NCBI GenBank assembly: GCA_030680355.1
Contig: JAUXVF010000023.1
Coordinates: 116,060 to 180,059, forward strand
Origin: Caulobacter sp.
GTDB lineage: Bacteria; Pseudomonadota; Alphaproteobacteria; Caulobacterales; Caulobacteraceae
DNA: 64,000 bases
Reading direction: 5' to 3'
Part shown: positions 25,845-33,933 of the stretch, in pieces
Layout of the letters: the number at the start of each line of letters is the position of its first letter
Numbering within the stretch: the first letter of the stretch is position 1
Position numbers and translations under genes: made by a program
Notes under the pieces: model-generated
The model's database searches: none
Seen by the model: only the letters and a program-made list of their open reading frames with translations
What the model was told of the DNA's origin: nothing

Positions 25845-26524
25845 TCGGGGCGTTTCTGGCCGCCAACCGGCGCTGGGTCGCCGAGAAATTTCGCAGGGAC
25901 CCGGGCGAGTTTCGGCGGCTCGACGCCTGTCAGTCTCCCAGGGTGTTCTGGATAGGCTGTTCAGACATCAGCCTTCCGGCGACCGAGATGATCGGCCTGG
26001 CGCCGGGGCAGGTCTTTGTCCACGCCAACCTGGCCAACATGGCCGCCGCGCAGGATGCGAACTTCCTCTCAGCCCTGAGTTTCGCCATCGACGTGCTGGG
26101 TGTGAGCCAAGTCGTGGTCTGCGGCCACTACGGGTGCGCGGGTGTCAGGGCCGCGCTTTCGGGGGAACGGCAGGGTATGGTGGATCATTGGCTGCAGCCG
26201 CTTCGGGAACTCGGCTGGCGGCACGCCGGCGCCCTCGACGCCATCCTCGACCTCGAAACCCGGGCCAATGACCTCAGCGAGCGCCACGTCCGGCGCCAGG
26301 TCGCCAGTCTCGCCGCCAATCCGCTCGTGCAGGACGCCTGGTCCAGGGGGCAGCCCCTCGCCATTCACGGCCTGATCTATTCCGCGCATGACGGCCTGCT
26401 TCGCGACCTCGAGACGAGCGTCGACAGTGGCAAGGCGGCGTTTCCCCTGGTCCACGGCATGCTTCCGAAAGGCCGGGTGAGCGCCCGGCGAGCCAGACCG
26501 GCGACGATCCGAGGCCGCAAATGA
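25841..26524 (+). CDS. Beta-carbonic anhydrase family protein with altered active site
   Basis: The 227-residue protein follows the E. coli Can type along its length: PRVFWIGCSD, GLAPGQVFVHANLAN, VVVCGHYGCAGV, and IHGLIYSAHDGLLRDLE. Zinc ligands Cys40, His96 and Cys99 are present and so is Asp42. The catalytic Asp-Arg dyad is broken because the usual CSDSR reads CSDIS, so Ser replaces Arg at position 44; the conserved VHRN also reads VHAN. Normal carbonic anhydrase activity is therefore doubtful. ATGA overlaps tie it to the hemerythrin and to mobA, so it belongs to the nar operon. It could bind zinc with another activity or act on another small anion. Confidence 0.82.
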   Translation: MIGAFLAANRRWVAEKFRRDPGEFRRLDACQSPRVFWIGCSDISLPATEMIGLAPGQVFVHANLANMAAAQDANFLSALSFAIDVLGVSQVVVCGHYGCAGVRAALSGERQGMVDHWLQPLRELGWRHAGALDAILDLETRANDLSERHVRRQVASLAANPLVQDAWSRGQPLAIHGLIYSAHDGLLRDLETSVDSGKAAFPLVHGMLPKGRVSARRARPATIRGRK

Positions 26525-27129
26525 GCGAGTCTGTCGTGGCGGTGATCCTCGCCGGCGGCGAGGGGCGGCGGATGGGCGGCGGAAAGCCCGGGCGACGCTT
26601 TGGCGATGCGACCCTTCTGGATCGCGCGGCGCGGTTGGCGCGGGGCTACTGCGACACCGTCGCCATCGCCGTGCGCGAACCCCGGCAGGTTCGCGCCCGG
26701 CCGGCCCTGCCACGGATCATCGACCAGCCCGAAATCGAAGGCCCCCTGGCCGGCCTCGCCGCCGCCCTCGCCTACGCCCGGCGGGCCGGCGCCCGGTGGG
26801 TGCTGACCCTGCCCTGCGACATGCCGCATATGCCGCCCGACCTGCGGCGGCGACTGGAGGCGGCGGCCAGTGCGTCCGGCGACAACAGGGTGATCATGGC
26901 GGCCAGCGGCGGCCGGGCGCACCCGGTCTGCGCCCTCTGGCCGACCGACGGGGGCGGCGCGCTTGAGCACTACGCCGCCTCGGGCCGGCGATCCCTCAAG
27001 GGGTTTGCCGCCGAACTGGGCGTGACCCTGGTCGAATGGCGCTGCGCGAGCGGCGATCCCTTCGCCAACGCCAATACGCCGGAGGAGCTGGACGCGCTGC
27101 AGCCCTGGCGCGCCGCGCGCGTCGCCTGA
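26521..27129 (+). CDS. mobA: Molybdenum cofactor guanylyltransferase MobA
   Basis: MobA (202 residues) attaches GMP to molybdopterin to form the MGD cofactor required by NarG and NasA. The nucleotide-binding start VILAGGEGRRMGGGKPGRRFG is close to the family LAGGxxxRMGxxK motif, and the PLAGLAAALAYARR and LTLPCDMPHMPPDL motifs follow. It overlaps the carbonic anhydrase by four bases and is the last gene of the long nar operon. It converges on the acyl-CoA dehydrogenase gene. Placing mobA at the operon end links cofactor supply directly to NarG synthesis. Confidence 0.92.
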   Translation: MSESVVAVILAGGEGRRMGGGKPGRRFGDATLLDRAARLARGYCDTVAIAVREPRQVRARPALPRIIDQPEIEGPLAGLAAALAYARRAGARWVLTLPCDMPHMPPDLRRRLEAAASASGDNRVIMAASGGRAHPVCALWPTDGGGALEHYAASGRRSLKGFAAELGVTLVEWRCASGDPFANANTPEELDALQPWRAARVA

Positions 27130-27155
27130 ACGGCGGCTGGGCGCGCGCCTTTCGT

Positions 27156-28433
27156 CTACGGACTGGCCGGACCTGCCCCGGGCGTTCCCCGCCAGGCCTG
27201 CATACGATCCTTGTGACGGCCTAGTTCAAGACGGGCGATGGCCCGCAGATGCACCTCGTCGGGGCCATCGGCGATCCGCAGGGACCGCACGCCGGCATAG
27301 GCGCGCGCGAGGCCGAAATCCTCTGAAAGCCCGCCGCCGCCATGGGCCTGCATGGCGTCATCCAGCACCTTGAGGGCGGCGCGGGGCGCGGCGACCTTGA
27401 TCATGGCGATCTCGAGTTGAGCGGCCTTGTTGCCGGCCCTGTCCATCATGTCGGCCGCCTTCAGGCACAGCAGCCGGGTCATCTCGATGTCCAGCCGCGC
27501 CTCCCCGACCCGCTGTTCCCAGACCGACTGGTCAGCCAGGCGTTTGCCGAAGGCCACCCTCGAGAGCAGACGGTCGACCATCTTCTCGATAGCCACCTCG
27601 GCGGCGCCGATGACGCGCATACAGTGGTGGATGCGGCCCGGGCCAAGACGCCCCTGGGCGATCTCAAACCCGCGGCCCTCCCCCAGGATCATGTTCTCGA
27701 CCGGCACCCTGACGTCGCGCAGCAACACTTCGGCATGGCCATGCGGCGCGTCGTCGTAGCCGAACACCGGCAACATGCGGACAACTTCCACGCCCGGCGT
27801 GTCCAGCGGCACCAGGACCTGGGACTGCTGGGCGTGGCGGGCGGCTTCGGGGTCGGTCTTGCCCATGACGATAGCGATCTTGCAGCGCGGGTCGCCAACA
27901 CCCGACGACCACCATTTGCGGCCGTTGATCACATAGTCGTCGCCATCGCGCTGGATCGAGGTCTGGATGTTCGTCGCGTCAGATGACGCGACATCCGGCT
28001 CGGTCATCAGGAAGGCGGACCGAATCTCGCCATCCATCAGCGGGCGCAGCCACCGCGCCTTCTGGGCGTCCGACCCATAGCGCAGCAGGACCTCCATGTT
28101 GCCCGTGTCAGGCGCTGAACAGTTGAACACCTCCGAGGCGAACCCGACCCGGCCCATCTCCTCGGCGCACAGCGCGTACTCGAGATTGTTCAGCCCGGCC
28201 CCGCGGTAGTCGCCTTCGTCGTGCTCGGAGGGCGGCAGGAACAGATTCCACAGGCCGTCCGCATAGGCCTTGGCCTTCAACACCTCGATACAGGGAGCGA
28301 TGGTCCAGCGATCGGCGCCCTGCCGGTCGCTCTCGCGCGCATAGGTTTCCAAGGCGGGATAGACCTGCGTCGCCATGAAGGCCCGCACGCGGTCGCGCCA
28401 GGCCGTCTGGCGTTCAGTGAGTCCAAAATCCAT
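27156..28433 (-). CDS. Acyl-CoA dehydrogenase, ACAD10/ACAD11-like
   Basis: This 425-residue FAD enzyme contains stretches typical of the dehydrogenase domain of animal ACAD10/ACAD11 and their bacterial relatives: [70 protein letters not shown], then [20 protein letters not shown] and [14 protein letters not shown]. In that family an APH-fold kinase phosphorylates a hydroxyacyl-CoA, and the dehydrogenase domain removes phosphate to give an enoyl-CoA. Here the dehydrogenase is free-standing, and APH-fold kinases are encoded at 36004 and 38278. It has no close operon partner: mobA converges on it, and IS6 debris lies upstream. Confidence 0.9.
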   Translation of the reverse strand: MDFGLTERQTAWRDRVRAFMATQVYPALETYARESDRQGADRWTIAPCIEVLKAKAYADGLWNLFLPPSEHDEGDYRGAGLNNLEYALCAEEMGRVGFASEVFNCSAPDTGNMEVLLRYGSDAQKARWLRPLMDGEIRSAFLMTEPDVASSDATNIQTSIQRDGDDYVINGRKWWSSGVGDPRCKIAIVMGKTDPEAARHAQQSQVLVPLDTPGVEVVRMLPVFGYDDAPHGHAEVLLRDVRVPVENMILGEGRGFEIAQGRLGPGRIHHCMRVIGAAEVAIEKMVDRLLSRVAFGKRLADQSVWEQRVGEARLDIEMTRLLCLKAADMMDRAGNKAAQLEIAMIKVAAPRAALKVLDDAMQAHGGGGLSEDFGLARAYAGVRSLRIADGPDEVHLRAIARLELGRHKDRMQAWRGTPGAGPASP

Positions 28434-28601
28434 GAGCCTGCATCTCCCAGCGGCGTGTCTGACCTCTGTCCCATCTGGCTGATGCGGCGGCGTCCATGCT
28501 CCGAACGCGCAACCGGAAGTTCGTCAGCCCCGGACGGCCGGAACGATCATCAGACTCAATTGCCCGTCCCTAACTGTAAATGATGCCCAGGCCCGCCCAT
28601 C

Positions 28602-28615
28602 TTGACGCCGATCAA
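28602..28615. promoter_or_regulatory. Orphan FNR-type box beside IS6 debris
   Basis: TTGACGCCGATCAA differs from TTGAT-N4-ATCAA at one fixed position. It is 169 bp upstream of the dehydrogenase start and about 30 bp from an IS6 fragment. The nearest gene on its right begins only after the IS, so it may be left over from a removed anaerobic gene. Confidence 0.5.
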
Positions 28616-28643
28616 TCGCCGCTAATTTCCAGGACTGGTCCGG

Positions 28644-28704
28644 GCAGAGACCCTCGACTTGAATTTTTGCGTGGAGTTGGCTCCCGCCGCCGGATCGGAA
28701 GATT
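28644..28704 (-). mobile_element. Detached IS6 transposase fragment
   Basis: About 60 bp that match 4070-4132 of IS copy 1 (shared blocks such as CGACTTGAA and GGATCGG.AGAT). Read on the minus strand it gives LPIRRRE and then, after a one-base shift, KFKSRVSA, the transposase region that is missing from copy 2 next to it. Confidence 0.65.
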
Positions 28705-28758
28705 GCGCCTGGTCCTGTCAGCCCAAACTTTAGCTGCTCGGCAAGACGGCCCGCGCCA

Positions 28759-29245
28759 GGGTTCTGTCAGGGTAATGACGATGAGCCGAGAAAGCCCATA
28801 CCCAGAAGATCAATCAGGCGGCGGCGGTCGCAGCCGCCCACGCCCGATGCGCCTCGGCCGGAAAGAGGCGGAGTGCCGGTGGACGGATCAGCAGATGAGA
28901 GTTTTCCGCCCGATTGTTCCCTCTCATCCAACCTGGCCGATGGCGATCCTGAAGGCCAAGATCACGGGCAGCGGCGCGATACGATGCCCGTTTGCCGGTG
29001 ACGATCGCTTCTGGGTGGACACCTTGATTCTTCAGAAATGTCCGAAGCTGCCTATGTGCTGCGCTCTTATTGCGACGCTCCTGGACCGGCATGTCGAGGA
29101 CCTCGCCTTCGTCGTCGACGGCGCGCCAGAGAAACATCCGCTTGCCGCCGATCTTCACGACCATCTCATCGAGGCGCCAATGACCGGTGGGCCTTGGCCT
29201 CCCAGGCCTTAGTGGAGAAGGGTTAGTGTTGGACTGGCAGCACCC
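28759..29245 (-). mobile_element. IS6-family insertion sequence, internally deleted copy 2
   Basis: A 487-bp remnant bounded by GGGTTCTGTCAGG on the left and, read inward from the right, GGGTGCTGCCAG. It is closely related to copy 1 but shortened by about 330 bp. No matching 8-bp target duplication flanks it (ccgcgcca and ttcactca). Its right end is 1-2 bp from the stop of the second Lrp/AsnC gene. Confidence 0.8.
28814..29203 (-). pseudogene. IS6 transposase fragment, two internal deletions
   Basis: The recognisable part begins at RPTGHWRLDEMVVKIGGKRMFLW, so about the first 75 residues are missing. The second catalytic Asp is lost (VTGKRASY where copy 1 has VTDKLASY). After NNRAENSHLLIR the reading jumps straight to PPALRLFPAEAHRAW, skipping about 40 residues. 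The join lies between two similar HL.IR segments of the intact protein, which suggests deletion by short-repeat recombination. It cannot be active. Confidence 0.82.
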
Positions 29246-29246
29246 T

Positions 29247-29723
29247 TCACTCAGCCCCGGACCGGTCCGGCGGCTGGATTCGCACGACGTCGAGCCGATG
29301 CTTGGTCGCGCGGATCATCTCAAGCGTCTCGATGGCCTGAACGCCGTCCCATTTGCGCATGCGGTTGTGGACGATGTCGGCGAGTTCGTCGCGGCCGCTG
29401 GCGACAACCAGAGTCACGACGTTGAACCGGCCCGTGGTCAGGGCGACGAACGAGACATGTTCGAGCCCCGCCGCCGCCTCGGCGACCGCCCTGGCTGTCG
29501 CCGGGCTGGTGGACAGCCGGACGAAGGCCGACAGAACCAGACCTACGGCGGACGGGTGAACGATCGCGGCGATGCGGGCGGCGCCCGTTCTCTCGAGCCG
29601 CTTCAGGCGATTTCGAACCGTTCCCTCGGAGACGTCCAGAAGCCGCGCCACTTCGCGGTTGCTGGTTCGGGCGTCCGCCGTCAACAGACCGATGATCCGC
29701 TCATCAAGCGCGTCGATCTTCAT
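29247..29723 (-). CDS. Lrp/AsnC family transcriptional regulator
   Basis: A 158-residue Lrp/AsnC protein. The N-terminal helix-turn-helix reads LDERIIGLLTADARTSNREVARLLDVSEGTVRNRLKRLE in pieces, and the C-terminal RAM ligand domain follows (FVALTTGRFNVVTLVVASGRDEL). Its start overlaps the stop of the neighbouring Lrp/AsnC gene by four bases (ATGA), so the pair is co-translated. Two adjacent members of one family may form a hetero-oligomer. The effector is unknown; the nearby catabolic genes are the likely targets. Confidence 0.88.
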   Translation of the reverse strand: MKIDALDERIIGLLTADARTSNREVARLLDVSEGTVRNRLKRLERTGAARIAAIVHPSAVGLVLSAFVRLSTSPATARAVAEAAAGLEHVSFVALTTGRFNVVTLVVASGRDELADIVHNRMRKWDGVQAIETLEMIRATKHRLDVVRIQPPDRSGAE

Positions 29724-30193
29724 GCCGGGGCGTCCAGTGCGCCATAGAATGCATCCAGCTTCACGACCTCAAGCGCCAGCGTGACCTCGTAACTTGCGAT
29801 TCCCGGGATCGCGGCGATCTTCTGTTCGATCACGTCCTGCAGATGGAGGCGGTCGCGAATGCTGAGGTGAACAATGATGTCGGGGTTGCTCATCATGACC
29901 GAAACCGCCGCAGCCTCTTCGATGGCCGACAGTTCCTGGGCCACATCTTCCGCCGCCCGGTTGGAGAGATGGATGTCGATCAGCGCCATGAGATCGTAGC
30001 CCATGGCCTCGAAGTCCCGCTGCATCATGACGCGCAAGACGTTGCGCTCTTCGAGACTCCGGATCCGCGATGCGACGGTGGCTTCCGAGGCGGACAGCCG
30101 CTCGGCGATATCCTTGTTGCTGGTCCGGGGCTCCAGCTGAAGCGCCCGGATGATCCCCAAACTCAGCTCATCCAGTTCGATGTCGATCGACAT
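29720..30193 (-). CDS. Lrp/AsnC family transcriptional regulator
   Basis: A 157-residue Lrp/AsnC protein, first of the tandem pair. Its DNA-binding domain reads LDELSLGIIRALQLEPRTSNKDIAERL followed by SASEATVASRIRSLEERNVL; the RAM domain contains SVMMSNPDIIVHLSIRDR. It differs clearly from its partner, so the pair is not a recent duplication. It starts about 100 bp downstream of the CrtC-like gene end on the same strand and may share its transcript or have its own promoter in that gap. Confidence 0.88.
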   Translation of the reverse strand: MSIDIELDELSLGIIRALQLEPRTSNKDIAERLSASEATVASRIRSLEERNVLRVMMQRDFEAMGYDLMALIDIHLSNRAAEDVAQELSAIEEAAAVSVMMSNPDIIVHLSIRDRLHLQDVIEQKIAAIPGIASYEVTLALEVVKLDAFYGALDAPA

Positions 30194-30294
30194 ATTGGTC
30201 TCCCTCGCCCAAGGCCGGTTGTAGGGGTTGAAGCCTTGCGGTCAACCGGAGGCCAAACCTCGCCAGACCGCCGCTCCCGCGCGTGAGGGGTCCA

Positions 30295-31290
30295 CTAGAG
30301 ATCGTAGCTGACACACCGCGAGAGTCCCTGTTCGATCACAAGCAGGGAGAGGTCATTTTGCGTGGGGACGTATTGGCCCCGTCCCGGGTTTGTCGAGAGC
30401 TCAAGGTCCAGAAAACCCGTCTTGCCCTGGTAGCTGAAGGTCGAAATCGTGTCGGATGATGCGGCCTCCGCCTCGGGAACAGGGGTCATGAACCCCTGGA
30501 CGCCGTCGCAGGTGATCTTCACCGTCTCGCCGTTTTCCAGCGTCAGCACGGCCGTCGCTCCCATCGGCGACAAACCGTCCGCGTCAAAGGCCGTCACGAC
30601 CCGAAGATCTTTCACGTCCAAATCGACGCCGTGCCGCGAGACAAAGCCGGCGACCATCTTCTGCCCCGTCTTCAGGTCGAGCAGGAAGCTGGCGAAGCTG
30701 AGTTCGGGGCCGACCGTGCCGGAGAACATGCGGTAGCGATGCATGCTGACGCTGCCGTTGTCCCGGTATCCCCAAGAACGGTCGCGATGACACAGGGCGT
30801 CGATGTCGTAGGTGACGGCGCCGATCCTGAGTTTTCCGCGGAGCTTGCCTGAACACTCCAGGTGTCCGTCGGAATTGATGTTGCTCATGAAGCCGTCGGA
30901 GTGGCCGGTCTTCGACCAGTTCCGGGGCGGGTGGAAACTCTCATAGAATTCGAGATCAGCATCGCAGTCGGGCTCGTTCCAGGTGAACCGCATGCGGCCC
31001 TCACCCAGCGCCTCGGCGACATGCCCGGCCACGCGATGCCCCGTCTCCCAACGGTCGGTCGGCGTGATTGTGCGATCGTGCGTATAGGAGTCGTTGAGCA
31101 CGAACCGCTCGCCGTCGCGGGCGAAGGCGAAGGCCGTGATCTGGCCTGTCCCCGCGTTGGGACGCTGGCCGATCCGGTGGAAGCCGCCTACGCCCGACCT
31201 GGAATCATAGAACCAGTAGCAGTCACTTTCCTGCCAGTTGAGGTCGTCGCTCGGCTTGTGAGGACGATCCCAACTCGGGTCGTAGGTCAT
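30295..31290 (-). CDS. CrtC/tocopherol-cyclase-like protein (DUF7064/DUF7065 type)
   Basis: A 331-residue protein without a signal peptide. It resembles the lipocalin-like double-domain fold of CrtC-type hydratases, now split among DUF7064/DUF7065 families (assignment from memory of the family pattern). Conserved points shared with the second copy at 37152-38171 are PHKPSDDLNWQES, GVGGFHRIG, RDRSWGYRDNG (an HRD-x-GYR type motif) and FSGTVGPELSFASF. Function is unknown; relatives act on or bind terpenoid and other hydrophobic molecules. A GGGAG site precedes the ATG, and an 11-bp hairpin separates it from the TonB receptor upstream in the same direction. Confidence 0.7.
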   Translation of the reverse strand: MTYDPSWDRPHKPSDDLNWQESDCYWFYDSRSGVGGFHRIGQRPNAGTGQITAFAFARDGERFVLNDSYTHDRTITPTDRWETGHRVAGHVAEALGEGRMRFTWNEPDCDADLEFYESFHPPRNWSKTGHSDGFMSNINSDGHLECSGKLRGKLRIGAVTYDIDALCHRDRSWGYRDNGSVSMHRYRMFSGTVGPELSFASFLLDLKTGQKMVAGFVSRHGVDLDVKDLRVVTAFDADGLSPMGATAVLTLENGETVKITCDGVQGFMTPVPEAEAASSDTISTFSYQGKTGFLDLELSTNPGRGQYVPTQNDLSLLVIEQGLSRCVSYDL

Positions 31291-31301
31291 GGCGTCTCCC
31301 T

Positions 31302-31332
31302 GCCCGCAGATCGGTCCGGAGGATCTGCGGGC
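31302..31332. repeat. Perfect 11-bp intercistronic hairpin
   Basis: GCCCGCAGATC and GATCTGCGGGC form a perfect inverted repeat around a 9-base loop. It lies in the 56-bp gap between the TonB receptor stop and the ribosome site of the CrtC-like gene. There is no T-run, so it is not a standard terminator. It may stabilise the receptor mRNA or reduce translation of the next gene. Confidence 0.7.
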
Positions 31333-31346
31333 CTCTGTTCGGAACC

Positions 31347-33482
31347 CTAGTAGCGGGCGGTGAGTTCGATGCCGTAGAACCTCGGCGGCTGGAAGGTGCC
31401 GAAGGCGCCGCCGAAGCCGAGAACGCCGGCCCGAATGGTCTCATCGGTCGCGTTTTTCACATAGGCGCGAACCTCGTACCGCTCGCTGGGGTCCTTGTAG
31501 ACCGCGGTGAAATTCAGGCTCGTGTAGCCCTCTTGAATGGTCCACGGCTTGTTGAATTCACGGAGATTGTACTCGTCGGTGACGTAAGCCTCGCCCCGCA
31601 CCCGGAGCGAGCCGACGGCCCCGAGATCGAAGTCCTTCTGCACGCTGAACGTCCCGGAGACTGGCGCGGCGTTGTTCAGTCGAACGCCTTTCAGGCTGGT
31701 TCCGGCCGGCACGCCGAGGTTCGGGTCGGTGTTGATGAACTCGTCGTACTGCGTGTCGAGGAGGGATACCGCGAGCCCGAGCTTCCACCCGTCAGCGGGG
31801 ATGTAGGTCAGGTCAAGGTCCGCGCCCAGAACATGGGCCTTGTCAGCGTTGGCCACCGGCACGCCGGAGGCAGTCACCAACTCGAGCTGCATGTCCTTGT
31901 AGGCGTAGTAGAAGACCGACGCGTTGAAGATCATCCGACCGTCGAGAAGGCGACTTTTGAAGCCGCCCTCAAGGGCGTCGATGGTCTCGGGATCGTACGG
32001 ATTATTACAGTTGGACAGGGAGAACCCGCCGGCCTTGTAGCCGTGCGAGAGCTGTCCGTAGAGCATCGTGTCGCCGCTCAGGTCGTAGTTGAGGCCCAGC
32101 CGGCCAGTCGCGGCGCTTTCGGTGACGCTCTCGGGGGTTGTCGCCGGCGAGCAGAGCGTCGTCGGAACTCCGAACGAAATCGCCCTGACGGTAATGTCGG
32201 TCGTGGTTTCTTCCTGTAGCGCCCGCGCGCCGGCGACCAGGGAGAGCCGGTCGGTCAGGGCGTATTGGATGTCGGCGAACACGGACACGCTTGTCCGCTC
32301 GCTGCGGACATCGGTGGTGTTGTCCGGCAGACCCAGGTTCGCAAAATTGGTGTAGTTGGAGTTCTTGTTCAACTGGTTGAGATAGAAGAGGCCGGTCAAC
32401 CAGTTCAGCTGGTCCGTCTGGCCGGCCAGATTGAATTCCTGGGAAAAGCCTATGATCGTCTCCCACCGCTCCAGCGGTGTGCCGATAACAGTGCCCAACC
32501 CGTCGTTCAGGCTGTGGTTAGCCAGCCTGGAATAGCCGGTCAGCGACGTCAGGGTGATGTCGTCCGTCAGATCGACCATGTTCTTCAGGGAGAGAAGGCC
32601 AAAGTCCTTGCGCGAGAAGGACAGACCCGGCGACGCGACCTCGCGGGCGCCGAAGGCGACGAACGGCGCCGGGAACAGGCTGAAGTTAGGGTCGATCGGA
32701 TCGTAGACGGGGCCGGCCGACCGGTCACGGCGAGCGGTCATCCGCAACTCAGTCCTCCAGCTATCGGTCATCTCGGCGTCCAGCGAGATGCGGCCGCCGA
32801 TACCCTCCAGGTCTTCAAGATCCTGTCCGGTGACGATGTTCCTGATGTAACCGTCCCGCTTCTCGGCGGACAGAAACACGCGACCGTTCACGCGGTCGCT
32901 GATCGGACCGGAAACATAGCCTTCGGCGGTCTTGTAGTTGTAGTTGCCGACGCCGACCGTCGCACTCGCCTCGAACCCGTTGGTCGGCGCAGCGCTTGTG
33001 AAGTTGATGACGCCGCCGGTGGCGTTGCGCCCGTACAGCGTGCTCTGCGGGCCACGAAGCAGCTCGATCCCGCCCAGGTCTTGCTGGGCCATGCCGCCCT
33101 CAAGGAGGGAAGGCAGAAAAATGCCGTCGAGATGCAAGGCGACCGAGCCCTCCCCCGAGCCCGAAACGATGGTCGTCCCCACGCCACGGATGGCGATATT
33201 GGCGGCCCCGGCGAACTGCGCGAATTTAACGCCAGGCAGAGTCATCGCCAGATCGGCAACGCCTTCGATGCCCTGCTCTCTGATCTGTTCCTGTGAAAGC
33301 GCGTTCACGGACATCGGAACGTCCTGAAGGTTCTCCGAGCGCTTCTGGGCCGTGACAACCACTTCCGGAACGGTTGTCGTGCCAGAGGTTGGAGCCCTCT
33401 CCGCCGCAAAGGCGCCTGTCGCAGCGAAAATGCCGACGGCGCCGGCCGTGCAGAGCAGCAGCGACTTTATGGAATTTTGCAT
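31347..33482 (-). CDS. TonB-dependent outer-membrane receptor
   Basis: The ATG at 33482 has a strong AAGGAGG site and begins a signal peptide (MQNSIKSLLLCTAGAVGIF, cleaved near AFAAE); the in-frame extension further upstream has neither. The mature part starts with a TonB-box-like PEVVVTAQKR, then the plug LQDVPMSVNALSQEQI, LRGPQSTLYGRNATGGVINF, and a barrel ending in ELTARY. At 711 residues it is complete. It leads a transcript toward the CrtC-like gene. As in region A the plug is of the LQDVP group often linked to hydrophobic or aromatic substrates in alphaproteobacteria. The ligand is unknown. Confidence 0.93.
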   Translation of the reverse strand: MQNSIKSLLLCTAGAVGIFAATGAFAAERAPTSGTTTVPEVVVTAQKRSENLQDVPMSVNALSQEQIREQGIEGVADLAMTLPGVKFAQFAGAANIAIRGVGTTIVSGSGEGSVALHLDGIFLPSLLEGGMAQQDLGGIELLRGPQSTLYGRNATGGVINFTSAAPTNGFEASATVGVGNYNYKTAEGYVSGPISDRVNGRVFLSAEKRDGYIRNIVTGQDLEDLEGIGGRISLDAEMTDSWRTELRMTARRDRSAGPVYDPIDPNFSLFPAPFVAFGAREVASPGLSFSRKDFGLLSLKNMVDLTDDITLTSLTGYSRLANHSLNDGLGTVIGTPLERWETIIGFSQEFNLAGQTDQLNWLTGLFYLNQLNKNSNYTNFANLGLPDNTTDVRSERTSVSVFADIQYALTDRLSLVAGARALQEETTTDITVRAISFGVPTTLCSPATTPESVTESAATGRLGLNYDLSGDTMLYGQLSHGYKAGGFSLSNCNNPYDPETIDALEGGFKSRLLDGRMIFNASVFYYAYKDMQLELVTASGVPVANADKAHVLGADLDLTYIPADGWKLGLAVSLLDTQYDEFINTDPNLGVPAGTSLKGVRLNNAAPVSGTFSVQKDFDLGAVGSLRVRGEAYVTDEYNLREFNKPWTIQEGYTSLNFTAVYKDPSERYEVRAYVKNATDETIRAGVLGFGGAFGTFQPPRFYGIELTARY

Positions 33483-33933
33483 TGTCCCCTCCTTGTAGGG
33501 GTCAGGGCGGCGCCGTGACCCTCTTGTGTTTTCAGTCAGATCACAGTGGTCGTAGGTCAGCTCTGGCGCAGGCGCCGCGCGGAGAGCCCAACGGACCCCA
33601 CGCCCCCTTCGGCGCCGTCGAGACTCTGAAGGCAATCCTGACCGGAACCCTGGTGATCCACGCTTCAGGCCTGCCGTCGCCAACGGCGGATGAGCGACAC
33701 AAAATGTCGGCCGTCATATCGCTTCCTCCCGTTGGACAGGCGTGCATTGCGCCTGTTCTCAGACGGCGAAGAAAGCCCCATACGGTCAATTCGTCAATCC
33801 ACAAAGCGTAACTATATGTGCTAAATCCGCCGCATTATTGATAATAGTTGGCACCAATAACGCCGATGCGTAACTAAGACCCGATATAATACGCGGCCGA
33901 AGGCTCCGAGGCGCCCGGCCGGCCCCCGCCGCA
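33483..33933. other. Gene-free upstream region of the TonB receptor, with AT-rich operator-like repeats
   Basis: No gene is credible in these 451 bp; the open frames seen lack start sites and family features. The stretch near 33795-33895 is unusually AT-rich for this window and carries GCGTAACTA twice plus AGCGTAACTATATGTGCT (33805-33822), probably operator DNA. ATTATTGATAAT (33834-33845) is another small dyad. Confidence 0.55.
33805..33822. promoter_or_regulatory. GCGTA-type imperfect dyad, candidate operator
   Basis: AGCGTAACTATATGTGCT has partly symmetric ends (AGC..GCT) and resembles the better dyad at 35784-35800. A second GCGTAACTA begins at 33868 and is followed by TAATACGC, again giving facing GCGTA/TACGC arms. 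Confidence 0.4.

Larger units (their letters stand above)
28434..28758. other. Gene-free region with an orphan FNR box and an IS6 fragment
   Basis: No credible gene is visible in these 325 bp. The left part is the promoter side of the acyl-CoA dehydrogenase. The middle carries an FNR-type box (28602-28615). The right part carries a short IS6 transposase fragment (28644-28704), followed by about 55 bp of sequence with no recognised content before IS copy 2. Confidence 0.6.
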
